A DNA stretch of 64,000 bases. Source: Pseudomonadota bacterium. Its GTDB lineage: Bacteria; Bdellovibrionota; Bacteriovoracia; Bacteriovoracales; Bacteriovoracaceae. Of the stretch, positions 26,716-36,065 are shown one piece after another. The notes beneath the pieces were generated by a model that saw only the letters and a program-made list of their open reading frames with translations, was not told the DNA's origin and searched no databases. The translations under genes were made by a program, and so were the position numbers. Location of the stretch: contig JAIYBW010000002.1 of the NCBI GenBank assembly GCA_027488375.1, positions 496,001-560,000 on the forward strand, given 5' to 3'. Within the stretch, counting starts at the first letter, position 1. Each line of letters starts with the position of its first letter.

Positions 26716-26742
26716 TTATCGGTAAACAACTTAAAAACTATA
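26716..26742 (-). promoter_or_regulatory. sigma28 (FliA)-type promoter of the TetR gene
   Basis: Minus strand: TATAGTTT, 11-nt spacer, ACCGATAA; 7/8 and 7/8 matches to the FliA consensus, the best in the window. It lies between the PAS gene stop and the TetR start. Confidence 0.75.
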
Positions 26743-26743
26743 A

Positions 26744-28123
26744 TTAAAGCAAAACAGTCAGACAATCCCCTTCAATATCAAAGGACTTCAGATGAGCGCG
26801 CTTTAGAAATTCGTAAATAGACTTAGGATCCCTGGGAAATTTGAAATTGAATTTTAGCTCTAGGCCTTTTTTTGATTTACTTAGTTCCAACTTTTTTAGA
26901 GCGACCTTGGTAGCAGAATTAAAATAAAAAACGCAACCGAAGATCATAGCAAGCTCATCCATGTCCAATTTTTTTAAAAATTTCTGATCAAATTCAGGCT
27001 GCTTAAAACTCAACTTTTTAAAAAGATACTCTAGAAGTCCCATGAAATTATTGCTTTGAGGAAGTGCAGTAGTCAAAGACTCCACCGAGCTTAAACCATA
27101 ATCCAAGGACTTTTGCCCTAATATTTTGAGCTCTTTTCCAAATTCAGGAGACTCAATATGAGTTCGAGTAAACTCACTTAAAGGACCATCATCGACTGAA
27201 ACAAAGAGTGTCTGCCAAAAGTAATTTCGAAGCAACTGGGCTACATCCTTGCTATCCACCGACTTAAAGTCAGATCTAATCCTAGCACCGTGAGTCTTCA
27301 AAACACTATAAATGGCGCCGGCATCCGCACCTAATGATAACTGGGTCAAGGAATCTGAAGCTATATTTGTTTGAATTTCCCTGAGTATAAAATAATACAA
27401 AACCTGTTCTTGATTATGGAGCTTCAGTACCTTTACATTCCACAAGGAACTTCCCAGAGTGGTAGTAAACTCAAATTCACTAGACCCGTCTATTTTATTT
27501 AGGGAAGGGAGCGCCTTCAATTGGAGAAGGAGTTGATTGGTTTTATCGGCCTGTCCTTGGGTAAACACTTTAACCCAGGGAAAAAGGTCCACTTGACCAA
27601 ATCTTCTTTCAAAACCATCGGAAGTTGAAGACAGGAATTTGAAGTGGTCATCTGTTTTTACAATACAAAACGAGTTCTCAAACCTGAGAAACTTTTGAAG
27701 TTCATTAGAAATTAAAATGTTGTGATTTTCTTCATCTAAAATTTGAATAAGCTTTTGATTATTTCCGCGTAGAGAATTGAGCACTGTTTTATATTTACTT
27801 TGAAGATGTTCTTCAAATGCCAGATCTTTAATAAAAAGAATTTTTACTCCATTCGTTTCAGTTACACCAACTTGAGCAACACCTATCTGATCTTTTGCCG
27901 TTGTGAAGCCGAGATGATAAAAAACACCATTTTGTAAATCCGATAAAGACTTTTCATCAAAATTCATCAGTGAACTTAATTTGGTTTTAAAGCGCAAAGA
28001 TTTTTTTTGGGAAAAATTATATGTCGCCTCAAAGGCTGGGTTCATATAGATCACATATTCATCTTGATCTAGGACAAGAATAGGATCAAAACATAAATCA
28101 TAAAAGGTGAAATCAAAATTCAA
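26744..28123 (-). CDS. PAS-domain protein of unknown output
   Basis: The 459-residue cytoplasmic protein starts with a PAS-like domain (about residues 8-105; DPILVLDQDEYVIYMNPAF). The rest contains no histidine-kinase, GGDEF or receiver motif that I can see; a central helical part and a C-terminal alpha/beta part (GLELKFNFKFPRDP) remain unassigned and could be degenerate signalling domains. Its start overlaps the FecR gene stop by 11 nt, so the two are coupled. The N-terminal layout resembles the PAS region of the pseudo-kinase at 45.7-47.1 kb. Confidence 0.7.
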   Translation of the reverse strand: MNFDFTFYDLCFDPILVLDQDEYVIYMNPAFEATYNFSQKKSLRFKTKLSSLMNFDEKSLSDLQNGVFYHLGFTTAKDQIGVAQVGVTETNGVKILFIKDLAFEEHLQSKYKTVLNSLRGNNQKLIQILDEENHNILISNELQKFLRFENSFCIVKTDDHFKFLSSTSDGFERRFGQVDLFPWVKVFTQGQADKTNQLLLQLKALPSLNKIDGSSEFEFTTTLGSSLWNVKVLKLHNQEQVLYYFILREIQTNIASDSLTQLSLGADAGAIYSVLKTHGARIRSDFKSVDSKDVAQLLRNYFWQTLFVSVDDGPLSEFTRTHIESPEFGKELKILGQKSLDYGLSSVESLTTALPQSNNFMGLLEYLFKKLSFKQPEFDQKFLKKLDMDELAMIFGCVFYFNSATKVALKKLELSKSKKGLELKFNFKFPRDPKSIYEFLKRAHLKSFDIEGDCLTVLL

Positions 28124-30146
28124 ATAATAGTCCCGTTTTTATAAATTCTCTCATGATCAGATTTTCAGTATTATTGTCACCAATTTTAAATTTAGACATT
28201 TGAACATAGAGATCAAGTCCATTATACCAAGAGAGCTGATTTTTTAAAAGGAGTGTTCGATGTTCCAATTTCATGAGAGCCCCATAGCTCTCGTTAACAT
28301 GGCCAGTTTTTATAACAGATTTTCTTAATCGAGTACTGATTTCTATTTTTGGAATAATCTCCTTAAAATTAAAGCCAATCTCGGCAAGCAAGATAGCATT
28401 CGATTTGATACTAAAATCACCTGAATTCGCTTCAAAGTAAGGAAGATCAATTCTAGAGATACCAAAATAGTAATTATTTTTTTCCATCCCCAAACTCGTC
28501 TCATGGAGCAACCTAGAGCGATTTTTTTCATTTGAATCAGCATTAAGAGTATAGAAATCATGGCCAAGAACGCCGATCCAATTTTTTTGATGAAGCTTAT
28601 AATTTAGGCTTCCGGATACAGGAGTGTAGGTTGCTCCAGTTGCTTTAGCAGGGGATTTCCATTGATTCATTTGGATTAATTGCAAACCGCCAAAAAAAGC
28701 CAGAGAATGGATAAAGGTTTCTCCTTCTCCTTCATCTCGGATCACAGGTACTTGCTCAATTTTTTCTACTAAGAGTTCTGAAATAGCTTTTTTTCCACTT
28801 CTTGCCCAGGCATCTATAGGTGTAATGCTCAATAAATAGCTCCCGGCTTCAAGCTCTGGGAGCTGGATTTCAGGATGAATTGTATTTTGATCATATATTT
28901 GTTTACCATCATCACCCCGAATGATTTCAATTCTGTAAATCTTGGCCCCAGGAATAGGATCAAACCTAAGAATTTCTAATTGATCAGGGCTTCTAGGTAA
29001 ATTGGGACTTGCCTTGAGTCGATAGCTTTTCTTTAATTGAGGTGCCTCAAGAATGGGTGGTAGTTCCACTCTGAAAGTTTGAGTTGAGGAGTAATTTGAA
29101 CAATCATTTGCCTCAAGACAATATTGCCCACGAATTTTGTAAACACCTGCCTCACCTATCTTATGCTTAAATTCCCCAGTTTGGGATGTTTCGATCTCAA
29201 GAGACTTAAAATCTTCATCTTGAGTCAATTCAATCTTAAAATAGCCACCAGGGCTATCTTGGGAGTTCACTAACGAGAAAATAAGATTTGCCGAACCTGT
29301 AGTATGACTTAAGAGAATCTTGGAATCCCATTTTTTAAATTGAGGTGGCATTAAATCTAATTTACGAAATACAACACAGATCTCCTCACTCCCTTTAAGA
29401 CGAAATTTATTGTATCCCCTGACGAGTTTTATTTCTGAAAGCTCATTTCTTATAAAGTCTTGTTCTTTTTCACTCCAACTCAGAAGTTCACTATCTTGTG
29501 GACATGATGGGCAAATATCCTCACGACGTAAGAACTCTTTTTTTGTAGATCCAGAACATAAATCTGAATTCAATCGCCTGGACTGAAGGATGGCCACAGC
29601 TCCATTTTCATCCTTTACGGAAATATTTGAATCATTTTTCTCACCGTAAAAATTGACTTGATCGTCCTTTGCATTGAGTTCTAGTACTTTTCCTTTCGTG
29701 CCTGAGATTTCGTAGATTTTATTTTTAAATTTGAGCCGTAGGGGTCGATCAGATAAAGTAATTTTTAAAAATCCATATTCCAATTTGATATCATGATCAA
29801 CATCTGCCGTGATCTCTAAAAGAGAATTTTCTAAAAGTTCCATCCTATTTTCAAAAAGCGAAATTCTTGCCAAGGATTCTTTACCTGTAAAAACACGATC
29901 TTTTGCACCTAACTTTTCACCTGGACCAACATCCTTCCACCTGAAGTCAGAGCGACGTCTAAGTCTCACTTCATGATTGATTTCAATTAAGGAGGCAAGG
30001 ATAGTGGAAGAGCTTTCAACTGTAGATTCTTTTAAGGGTCGCCAAAGAAAAAAACTTGAAATGATGGCAACACAAAAGAAAAACAGGATAAGAATTATAT
30101 CCGCATTAAAAGGGTTTCCAGGATTATGTTTTTTTTTAAAAAACAT
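28113..30146 (-). CDS. FecR-domain inner-membrane-anchored protein
   Basis: The 677-residue protein has one N-terminal transmembrane helix (about residues 18-36), then a periplasmic FecR-like domain (about 45-190; VGPGEKLGAKDRVFTGKESLARISL and an EITADVDHDIKLEYG segment). After about residue 280 come two or more Ig-like segments, and the C-terminal 200 residues are strand-rich, ending LLFEF, possibly a barrel-like end. FecR domains in such genomes often sense or organise surface systems. It is coupled to the PAS gene downstream and is divergent from the SpoIIE phosphatase with about 15 bp between start codons. Confidence 0.78.
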   Translation of the reverse strand: MFFKKKHNPGNPFNADIILILFFFCVAIISSFFLWRPLKESTVESSSTILASLIEINHEVRLRRRSDFRWKDVGPGEKLGAKDRVFTGKESLARISLFENRMELLENSLLEITADVDHDIKLEYGFLKITLSDRPLRLKFKNKIYEISGTKGKVLELNAKDDQVNFYGEKNDSNISVKDENGAVAILQSRRLNSDLCSGSTKKEFLRREDICPSCPQDSELLSWSEKEQDFIRNELSEIKLVRGYNKFRLKGSEEICVVFRKLDLMPPQFKKWDSKILLSHTTGSANLIFSLVNSQDSPGGYFKIELTQDEDFKSLEIETSQTGEFKHKIGEAGVYKIRGQYCLEANDCSNYSSTQTFRVELPPILEAPQLKKSYRLKASPNLPRSPDQLEILRFDPIPGAKIYRIEIIRGDDGKQIYDQNTIHPEIQLPELEAGSYLLSITPIDAWARSGKKAISELLVEKIEQVPVIRDEGEGETFIHSLAFFGGLQLIQMNQWKSPAKATGATYTPVSGSLNYKLHQKNWIGVLGHDFYTLNADSNEKNRSRLLHETSLGMEKNNYYFGISRIDLPYFEANSGDFSIKSNAILLAEIGFNFKEIIPKIEISTRLRKSVIKTGHVNESYGALMKLEHRTLLLKNQLSWYNGLDLYVQMSKFKIGDNNTENLIMREFIKTGLLFEF

Positions 30147-30161
30147 GTTAATCTTTGTTCT

Positions 30162-31901
30162 ATGGATTCATTTAAGTTTGCTCTGCCTTATAGATATAAA
30201 TTTATCATTTTTTTTGTGATTTTGATCATCACCACACTTTTTGCCTTCCTCGGAGTGAGTGTTCGCTCTTTTGAAAAGGATAAAACTTCCTATGTCTTTG
30301 ATTACATACTAAACACAAACCAGACAAAAATTGGCAATTTTGAGGCGATTATCAAAGATGTAAAGTCATCTGTGACACTCTTTATCTTCAATAATAAGAG
30401 TGTTGATATTTCCCAAAAGATACAGTTTATCGCTCAACTGAAGTCGGACAAATTGCATCTTTTTAGGGGTCAGCATCGCGTAATGGACACTCTGGCTTCA
30501 GAACTCATTCTCCAAAAGTCACTACTTTCAGAATTAAATTCAAGTACCTCTTTGCTCATGCGTTTCGAAGCATCAAAAGATTTATATTTTTTACTTTTTA
30601 AAAGTCCCCTAGATAAATCCCTTATCATCACGGGATTAAATCGAGGCATCATTGATGATCTCTTTGAGAATGAAAATGGACAGTTTTCTTTTACTCACAA
30701 TGGAAAAGAAATTATTTCTACTCTTCCTGGGACCAATCGCTCAGTTGAAACACTTTTTAATCTTTCTCAAAATAAAGTTCAGCGCCTTAAAATCGATAAA
30801 GAAACCTACTATGCTGTTTCTACTCCCTCCAAGATTCTGAATCAAACAGTGGTGACAGCACTAAGAGAATCTGATCTTTTCTCCTTTCTGAGTGATCTGA
30901 GAACTCAAAATATTGCTCTGGCCGGACTCATTATTTCAATCAGTTCAATCATTGGAATTCTATACGCTAAGAAGCTGACGAATTCAATTAACCTCCTCAT
31001 TGGTGCCGCCAACCAAGTCTCTAGGGGAGACTATAATGTGAAATTTGAACAGGTGGAAGCTGGGGAGATCGGGGTTTTACAATCAACATTTGTGAAAATG
31101 TCCGAAGCCGTAAAATTTAGTCTCGCTCGAGAAAGAGAGCATCAAAGGATTGAAAATGATCTAAAAATCGCTCGTCTGGTGCAAGAAACATTCTTTCCTG
31201 AGTACCAATTAAAAAATGATCATGCCCATGTGGCCTGTTATTACGGCCCGGCCAATGAATGTAGTGGTGACTGGTGGGGATTTTTTGAGATAGATCACTT
31301 TCAGTACTATTTTATGGGAGATGCCACCGGCCACGGCGTCTCCTCCGCCCTTATGACAGCAAAGGCTTACTCCCTGGTGTATGGACTTAAAAATCAAATG
31401 CTGAGTAAAGAAATTGATTATCTCACTCCAGCAAAAATGATGGAGGCCCTCAACCAAGTTCTCTGTAGTTCAAAACAAGTATTGATGATGACCTTTTTCA
31501 TTATGCGGATAGATTCGCGCACAAGAGAAATGCTTTATGCCAATGCCTCCCATGAAATTCCTATTATTGTCACAGGTGCTGGCGAGGTTCAGGATTTGTT
31601 TGAAATAGGCTCCATGCCCGATGCCCGCTTAGGCTCTGAGATGGATGCTCAATATAAAAACTATACTTGGAAATTAAATCTCCATGATATCATTTTACTC
31701 TATACGGATGGATTAACCGAATGCTCTAACTCTCAAGGGAGATATTTCGGTGCCAAAAGAGTCACACTGGCGATGAAGAAAATGAAAGATCTGGAACCAG
31801 AAAAAATTGTTTCAGGACTTGTGAGCGAAATTACAAATTTTTCAAAAGCCTCATCATTTGAAGATGATGTGGGAATTATGGTTGTTAAAATATTGAATTA
31901 G
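30162..31901 (+). CDS. Membrane-bound SpoIIE/RsbU-type protein serine phosphatase
   Basis: About 579 residues from the ATG at 30162 (an upstream in-frame ATG at 30126 overlaps the divergent FecR gene). Two transmembrane helices flank a periplasmic sensor region (about 15-35 and 255-280). A HAMP domain (about 280-330) and a PP2C-like SpoIIE catalytic domain follow, with the metal-binding FMGDATGHGVSSALM and a C-terminal DDVGIMVV. Such phosphatases dephosphorylate STAS-domain antagonists in partner-switching systems. The adjacent gene encodes a STAS protein, which is the likely substrate. No RsbW-type kinase is in the window. Confidence 0.92.
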   Translation: MDSFKFALPYRYKFIIFFVILIITTLFAFLGVSVRSFEKDKTSYVFDYILNTNQTKIGNFEAIIKDVKSSVTLFIFNNKSVDISQKIQFIAQLKSDKLHLFRGQHRVMDTLASELILQKSLLSELNSSTSLLMRFEASKDLYFLLFKSPLDKSLIITGLNRGIIDDLFENENGQFSFTHNGKEIISTLPGTNRSVETLFNLSQNKVQRLKIDKETYYAVSTPSKILNQTVVTALRESDLFSFLSDLRTQNIALAGLIISISSIIGILYAKKLTNSINLLIGAANQVSRGDYNVKFEQVEAGEIGVLQSTFVKMSEAVKFSLAREREHQRIENDLKIARLVQETFFPEYQLKNDHAHVACYYGPANECSGDWWGFFEIDHFQYYFMGDATGHGVSSALMTAKAYSLVYGLKNQMLSKEIDYLTPAKMMEALNQVLCSSKQVLMMTFFIMRIDSRTREMLYANASHEIPIIVTGAGEVQDLFEIGSMPDARLGSEMDAQYKNYTWKLNLHDIILLYTDGLTECSNSQGRYFGAKRVTLAMKKMKDLEPEKIVSGLVSEITNFSKASSFEDDVGIMVVKILN

Positions 31902-31909
31902 GAAAAAAC

Positions 31910-32338
31910 ATGGCGGAAAAAATGGTTTCTGTAAAAATGATTACTGAAGATTTTAATCTTAAGGGTGAAGATTACGCCCATGAGAAAGAACTCCATTTAG
32001 ATTTCACCCATCTTCAAAAGATTAATTCCATAGGCTTGAGAAGTTTTATACTTTTCTTAAAATCCATTCCGGCGACGACACAGATAAAGTACCATCACTG
32101 CTCACCACTTTTTGTTCATATGTTTAATATTGTGGATGGACTCCTTCCAACCAATGTGGAGATCAAGTCCCTCTATATTCCTTATTTTTGCCCAACTTGC
32201 CAAAATGACTATACTTTTGAGGCCCAGGCGCCTTTCAATAAAGCTTCACTCCATGAGGTCCGCCAGTGTCCAGATGATGGAGCTCAATTGGAGCTTTTTT
32301 ACAGCGAGAATACCTTCTTTAAGTTTTTAAAAGCTTAA
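31910..32338 (+). CDS. STAS-domain protein with putative zinc-binding C-terminus
   Basis: The 142-residue protein follows the SpoIIE phosphatase by 8 bp. The N-terminal part has the STAS core LDFTHLQKINSIGLRSFI, where Ser is the equivalent of the regulated serine in anti-sigma antagonists. The C-terminal half carries CPTC and, after about 30 residues, a lone CPDD, which could bind metal, though only three cysteines are clear. A paralogue at 47.1 kb shares the INSxGLR motif and the following (Y/F)xxPYF/YAPYY segment but has no zinc cysteines. It is likely the phosphatase substrate in a partner switch (inference). Confidence 0.78.
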   Translation: MAEKMVSVKMITEDFNLKGEDYAHEKELHLDFTHLQKINSIGLRSFILFLKSIPATTQIKYHHCSPLFVHMFNIVDGLLPTNVEIKSLYIPYFCPTCQNDYTFEAQAPFNKASLHEVRQCPDDGAQLELFYSENTFFKFLKA

Positions 32339-32400
32339 AATCTCATCACATTTTTTAAGCAGCCATCAAAAATTGGCAATTTTTTGTCTTTTTTAAATTT

Positions 32401-32416
32401 TTGATCAATCGATCAA
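32401..32416. promoter_or_regulatory. Palindromic operator-like site TTGATC-AATC-GATCAA
   Basis: Perfect 6-bp arms around AATC, 112 bp before the start of the FN3/SUMF1-like lipoprotein gene. It matches the form TTGANC-N4-GNTCAA found upstream of the Cys-rich exported protein genes; the site at 35902 has the same AATC centre. Confidence 0.5.
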
Positions 32417-32527
32417 AATATCTTTATTGAGCTAAAACTCTAAAATCACAATCTCGCTCAGTAATTTTATGAATTGTTGAATCTCAAGCTTCATAATCGC
32501 TTTAAGAAAAAACTTAAAGGTTTAATT

Positions 32528-34543
32528 ATGAAAATGAGTTTTAAAAATTACATCATTATGTTCCAACTGATCCTGAATGTAAGTTGTATTAAGGGATTAT
32601 CAAACTATGAGGTAAAAACTGAAATCCTCCAAAATGAAGGTGATGCTATCATCACTGATTCCTCATTTACTTTTGGTGGTCTTACTGAAATTACCGATGT
32701 GACCAACTCATCTCTAGTGATTAATTGGGATTCACATCCAGATGCAGAACAATATCTTATTTATGAAGTAAGCCAACCTAAACCTCAACTAGTCGCAGGC
32801 CAGGTTGGCTCTACAAAAAAAACAATTCAACTCAATGATCTTAGTCCTTCGACGACCTATAAATTCCGCGTGCGCATGTTCACCCAGGGGAAGCAAGACA
32901 CTAATTCTAATGACTTCACAGTCACCACCAAGCCTGCCCCAAACGAGCCTTCCATTGAACTTTCCCCTCTTTCAATTTCTCCTGGGTTTAGCGCAACTCC
33001 CTCTTTTAAAGTCGAAGGCATAAGGGCAGGGCAAACTATTCGGTTGTTCGCCGATTCAGATTGTTCGCAAGCTATTGGTGAAAGTGTTGCCAGTGCTCAT
33101 CAAATCACTCTTAATTCAGACGAGTTACCTGTTGGAAATAATATAATATATGTGAAGGCTTTCAATGGAGAAAATGCTTCAACTTGTTCTTCAACCTTTG
33201 CTCAATACAGACGACTAGAGCCCTTTTTGGGAATTGTATTCGTTAACGAAATCACTGATACGACTGCCTTGATTTCCTGGAAGTCTCATCCAGCAGCTGT
33301 TGCCTATGATGTCTTTGATCTCTCTCAAGATATACCAACATACCTTGGAGGAGTATCAGGGCAAAACACAACCCAACTTCAACTTACGGGACTTGCTCCT
33401 TCGAGAACGTACCAGCTACAAGTACGCCTCAAACTTTCGAACGGAAGTTATGATAATAACTTCGTCACACTTTCATTAACCACAAATCAGGCACCCGAGA
33501 TTCCTTCTTCAGTGATCCTACTTTCACCGACTCAGAGTCCTGGTTTTAACGAAGCAGTTAGCATTCAAATCTCAGGTCTTAAGGCCGGAGATAGAATTGA
33601 ACTCCACAAAAACTCAAGTTGTAGTGATAAAATAGCACAGGATATCGCAAGTGGTAGTAGTCTCAATTTAAACCTTTCTCTCCCTCCTGACGCTTATCAA
33701 TTTTATGCGAAGGCCATAAATTCATCAGGCTTTAGTTCAGAGTGTTCCATATCTCATGCTAATTATACGAGGCTCATGTGTCCGACAAATTATATCCCTG
33801 TACCCGCTAATCAAAGCCTAGGAATAACTCAACCCTTTTGTGTCGCAAAGTATGAGATGAGGAATATTTCATTAAAAGCGACATCGACACCAACAGGATC
33901 ACCTTGGACATATATCACAAGAATCAATGCAAAATTTTACTGTACACAGTTAGGTGAGAAGTATGATCTCATCTCAAATCCTGAATGGCTCACTATTGCA
34001 CAGGATTTAGAAAATGTTGCTCATAATTGGGAAAGTCAGCAAGTGGGTCTAGGCCCTCTTTTTAAAGGAACTGCAAGCTCAACTCTTGGCCTATCAGCAT
34101 CAACGAACGATGAGCAGGGATATTTTGGAATTGAAAATCTAGCGACACAACCTATGGGTTCCGGCAAGGAACAACGACGAACGATGAAACTTTCAAATGG
34201 AGAGGTGATTTGGGATTTTTCAGGACATGCTTGGGAATGGGTAGATTGGACTCCTGGTGGTCAGCTTGATCAGGCACCAGCATGTACAGCAACAATCAAT
34301 GCTCAATTTACAAATGTTCAAACCTACTGCCCTTCCCTCGTTCCAGCTGATTATATGCCAACTAATCCCTCGGGCGTCGATCAAAATTTATACAATAGCG
34401 CAAATTACAATACGGGTGGTGTGACAGCTAGTCCCCTTGGAACAGCTGTACGAGGCGCCCATGGGATTTTCGGCCTTTCACTGGCTTATGGAAACACTTT
34501 CCAACATACAGGTATAGGTTTTAGATGTGTTTATCGACCTTAA
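32528..34543 (+). CDS. Lipoprotein with FN3 repeats and SUMF1/FGE-like C-terminal domain
   Basis: From the ATG at 32528 (AAAGG upstream) the protein has about 671 residues. A lipoprotein signal ends LILNVSC. Two fibronectin type III domains (about residues 45-140 and 230-325) share the ITDxTxxxxxxxW(D/K)SHP pattern, separated by Ig-like segments. The C-terminal part (about 420-671) resembles the formylglycine-generating-enzyme fold (FCVAKYEM, DFSGHAWEWVDWTP, GIGFRCV), usually a non-enzymatic ligand-binding domain when exported. It is likely surface-exposed. The palindrome at 32401 suggests shared regulation with the Cys-rich genes. Confidence 0.8.
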   Translation: MKMSFKNYIIMFQLILNVSCIKGLSNYEVKTEILQNEGDAIITDSSFTFGGLTEITDVTNSSLVINWDSHPDAEQYLIYEVSQPKPQLVAGQVGSTKKTIQLNDLSPSTTYKFRVRMFTQGKQDTNSNDFTVTTKPAPNEPSIELSPLSISPGFSATPSFKVEGIRAGQTIRLFADSDCSQAIGESVASAHQITLNSDELPVGNNIIYVKAFNGENASTCSSTFAQYRRLEPFLGIVFVNEITDTTALISWKSHPAAVAYDVFDLSQDIPTYLGGVSGQNTTQLQLTGLAPSRTYQLQVRLKLSNGSYDNNFVTLSLTTNQAPEIPSSVILLSPTQSPGFNEAVSIQISGLKAGDRIELHKNSSCSDKIAQDIASGSSLNLNLSLPPDAYQFYAKAINSSGFSSECSISHANYTRLMCPTNYIPVPANQSLGITQPFCVAKYEMRNISLKATSTPTGSPWTYITRINAKFYCTQLGEKYDLISNPEWLTIAQDLENVAHNWESQQVGLGPLFKGTASSTLGLSASTNDEQGYFGIENLATQPMGSGKEQRRTMKLSNGEVIWDFSGHAWEWVDWTPGGQLDQAPACTATINAQFTNVQTYCPSLVPADYMPTNPSGVDQNLYNSANYNTGGVTASPLGTAVRGAHGIFGLSLAYGNTFQHTGIGFRCVYRP

Positions 34544-34570
34544 TCACTGAAAACAGGAGCGGATTATCAT

Positions 34571-35311
34571 ATGGAAATATACACTCAGCAAAAGCAATTA
34601 AGAATTGTTGATATTTGTGATTCTGACATTAATTACCTTACCCTAAAAACCCTGAGTGGACCTAACCCAGTGATCATGGTCCAATTGGCATCGGTGTTTA
34701 TTTTGATTGCAGCTCCAACCATTGCTGGCGTCAATGCCCTCAACAGAGCAAAATCACGTCTAGCTGGAAAAGTTTACTGTTCAGCAATTGGCTCCTTTGC
34801 AAATTTCTTAATGTCAGCCAAAGTGGAAAGTTTCAGCAAATTCTTTTCTGGCAATATGTCTTTCTTCGATTGTCTTGAGGGATCATTCCTTAGGATCCCA
34901 ATGGGGCCTGAAAGCTTGGAGACTCCATCAATAAGAAATGGTATGCATCAGGGATTACTCCTCCCCAAATGCTCTGTACGTAATCTCATAGAGAACATTG
35001 AGAAATTTTCTCTCAAATATGAAACCACTCCTATCTTTCCTATCTCAAAATACCGAGCTCCTATTTGTACCAGCGCCAATATCAGTGGAGATGCCAGGGG
35101 ACCTATTGTAGAACTCAGAACGGCAAAAAACTTTGCCCTTCAAACGAATATCCCACTCATCATTGAAAATCATGAAATGGATAAAGATTCATTATCTTTT
35201 CCTATCCTATCATTTGAAAGAAATAAAATATCTATTGAAAGAGGAGGAAATGGGATCTCTAAAATTTTAAACAATCTGCCATCCTCAATAAGTATTGAGA
35301 TGGTTTTCTAA
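34571..35311 (+). CDS. Divergent YrdC/Sua5-like domain protein
   Basis: The 246-residue protein has no signal peptide. Two YrdC-family landmarks are seen: a K-x-R basic region (NRAKSRLAGKVYC, about residues 60-72) and CTSANISGD (about 167-175), similar to the family (P/T)SAN(I/L)SG motif. The canonical PTDTxYG segment is replaced by APTIAGVNAL. YrdC proteins make threonylcarbamoyl-AMP for tRNA t6A; the divergence suggests a different substrate. It follows a lipoprotein gene in the accessory region, 27 bp downstream, and is preceded by GGAG. The core Sua5 is probably elsewhere. Confidence 0.65.
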   Translation: MEIYTQQKQLRIVDICDSDINYLTLKTLSGPNPVIMVQLASVFILIAAPTIAGVNALNRAKSRLAGKVYCSAIGSFANFLMSAKVESFSKFFSGNMSFFDCLEGSFLRIPMGPESLETPSIRNGMHQGLLLPKCSVRNLIENIEKFSLKYETTPIFPISKYRAPICTSANISGDARGPIVELRTAKNFALQTNIPLIIENHEMDKDSLSFPILSFERNKISIERGGNGISKILNNLPSSISIEMVF

Positions 35312-35333
35312 ACGCAAAACAAGTGAGGTACGT

Positions 35334-35693
35334 TTGAAGAAAAAATCTTTTATTTTAATGTTTATCATTTTAATTAACAGCCAATTATTTGGAGCAGAAA
35401 CATTTAATGATTTAGAAATGAAAGAAAGTGCTGAATTAAGCTCTGAGGTTAGTGAGAAATATTTCTTTCACCCAACCACAGGAGAGGAGCAACCAATCTC
35501 AGATGATTACACTTGCACTCAAGACATTAGCGGAAATTATAACATCAACTTATGTCAGTCTAAAAAATGCAATGCCAGCTATGCCGACAATAAATGTGGG
35601 AGGTTTCACCATAATGAACATGGTACTCGAGTGTTTACGTCTGGCTCATGTTGCATGAGTAATCTGAGATATTTAATTGAAACTATATTTTAA
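35334..35693 (+). CDS. Small exported Cys-rich protein
   Basis: The start is TTG at 35334, supported by GAGG 5 nt upstream and by the signal peptide that begins there (KKKSFILMFIILINSQLFGA); the frame is open further upstream. The product has 119 residues. The mature part is acidic at first, then has six cysteines in about 50 residues, including a CC pair, consistent with disulfide-stabilised extracellular folding. I recognise no family. It starts 20 bp past the YrdC-like gene and is followed by a hairpin. Confidence 0.7.
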   Translation: MKKKSFILMFIILINSQLFGAETFNDLEMKESAELSSEVSEKYFFHPTTGEEQPISDDYTCTQDISGNYNINLCQSKKCNASYADNKCGRFHHNEHGTRVFTSGSCCMSNLRYLIETIF

Positions 35694-35705
35694 TTTTTCA
35701 GTTGT

Positions 35706-35746
35706 GGATATCTCCCTTTTAGTTCTTATACTAAGAGGGGGTATCC
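35706..35746 (+). terminator. Hairpin after the Cys-rich gene, possible terminator
   Basis: GGATATCTCC pairs with GGGGGTATCC over 10 bp (two G-U) and is followed by an A-rich, not T-rich, sequence, so termination is uncertain. Confidence 0.35.
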
Positions 35747-35901
35747 TAAAAAATTCAACAAGCTCTTATCTATTTTCATCACCAAAACCCAACCATAGTC
35801 ATTAAACGACAATCACAACTTATTGATATAGCGCGGACGTGAGCTATAAAATTTTGAAATTGCCAATATTTTCTGGCTAAATCAGGAGAACTTTTCGTTT
35901 T

Positions 35902-35917
35902 TTGAACAATCGTTCAA
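35902..35917. promoter_or_regulatory. Palindromic operator-like site TTGAAC-AATC-GTTCAA
   Basis: Perfect 6-bp arms around AATC, 149 bp before the start at 36066. Same form as the sites at 32401, 40380 and 40914. Confidence 0.55.
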
Positions 35918-36065
35918 TTCGAATCAAAAAAGCGTATCTTACTGAAAAAGCTTCCATTGAATCAATTAAGAGGTACTTTCAGTCTCCCATAATTCAATCC
36001 ATGTAAAAATCATTTCAAGAAAGAGAAACAGAAATTTCTCTCGAAAAACGAACAAGGGGAAAAAT

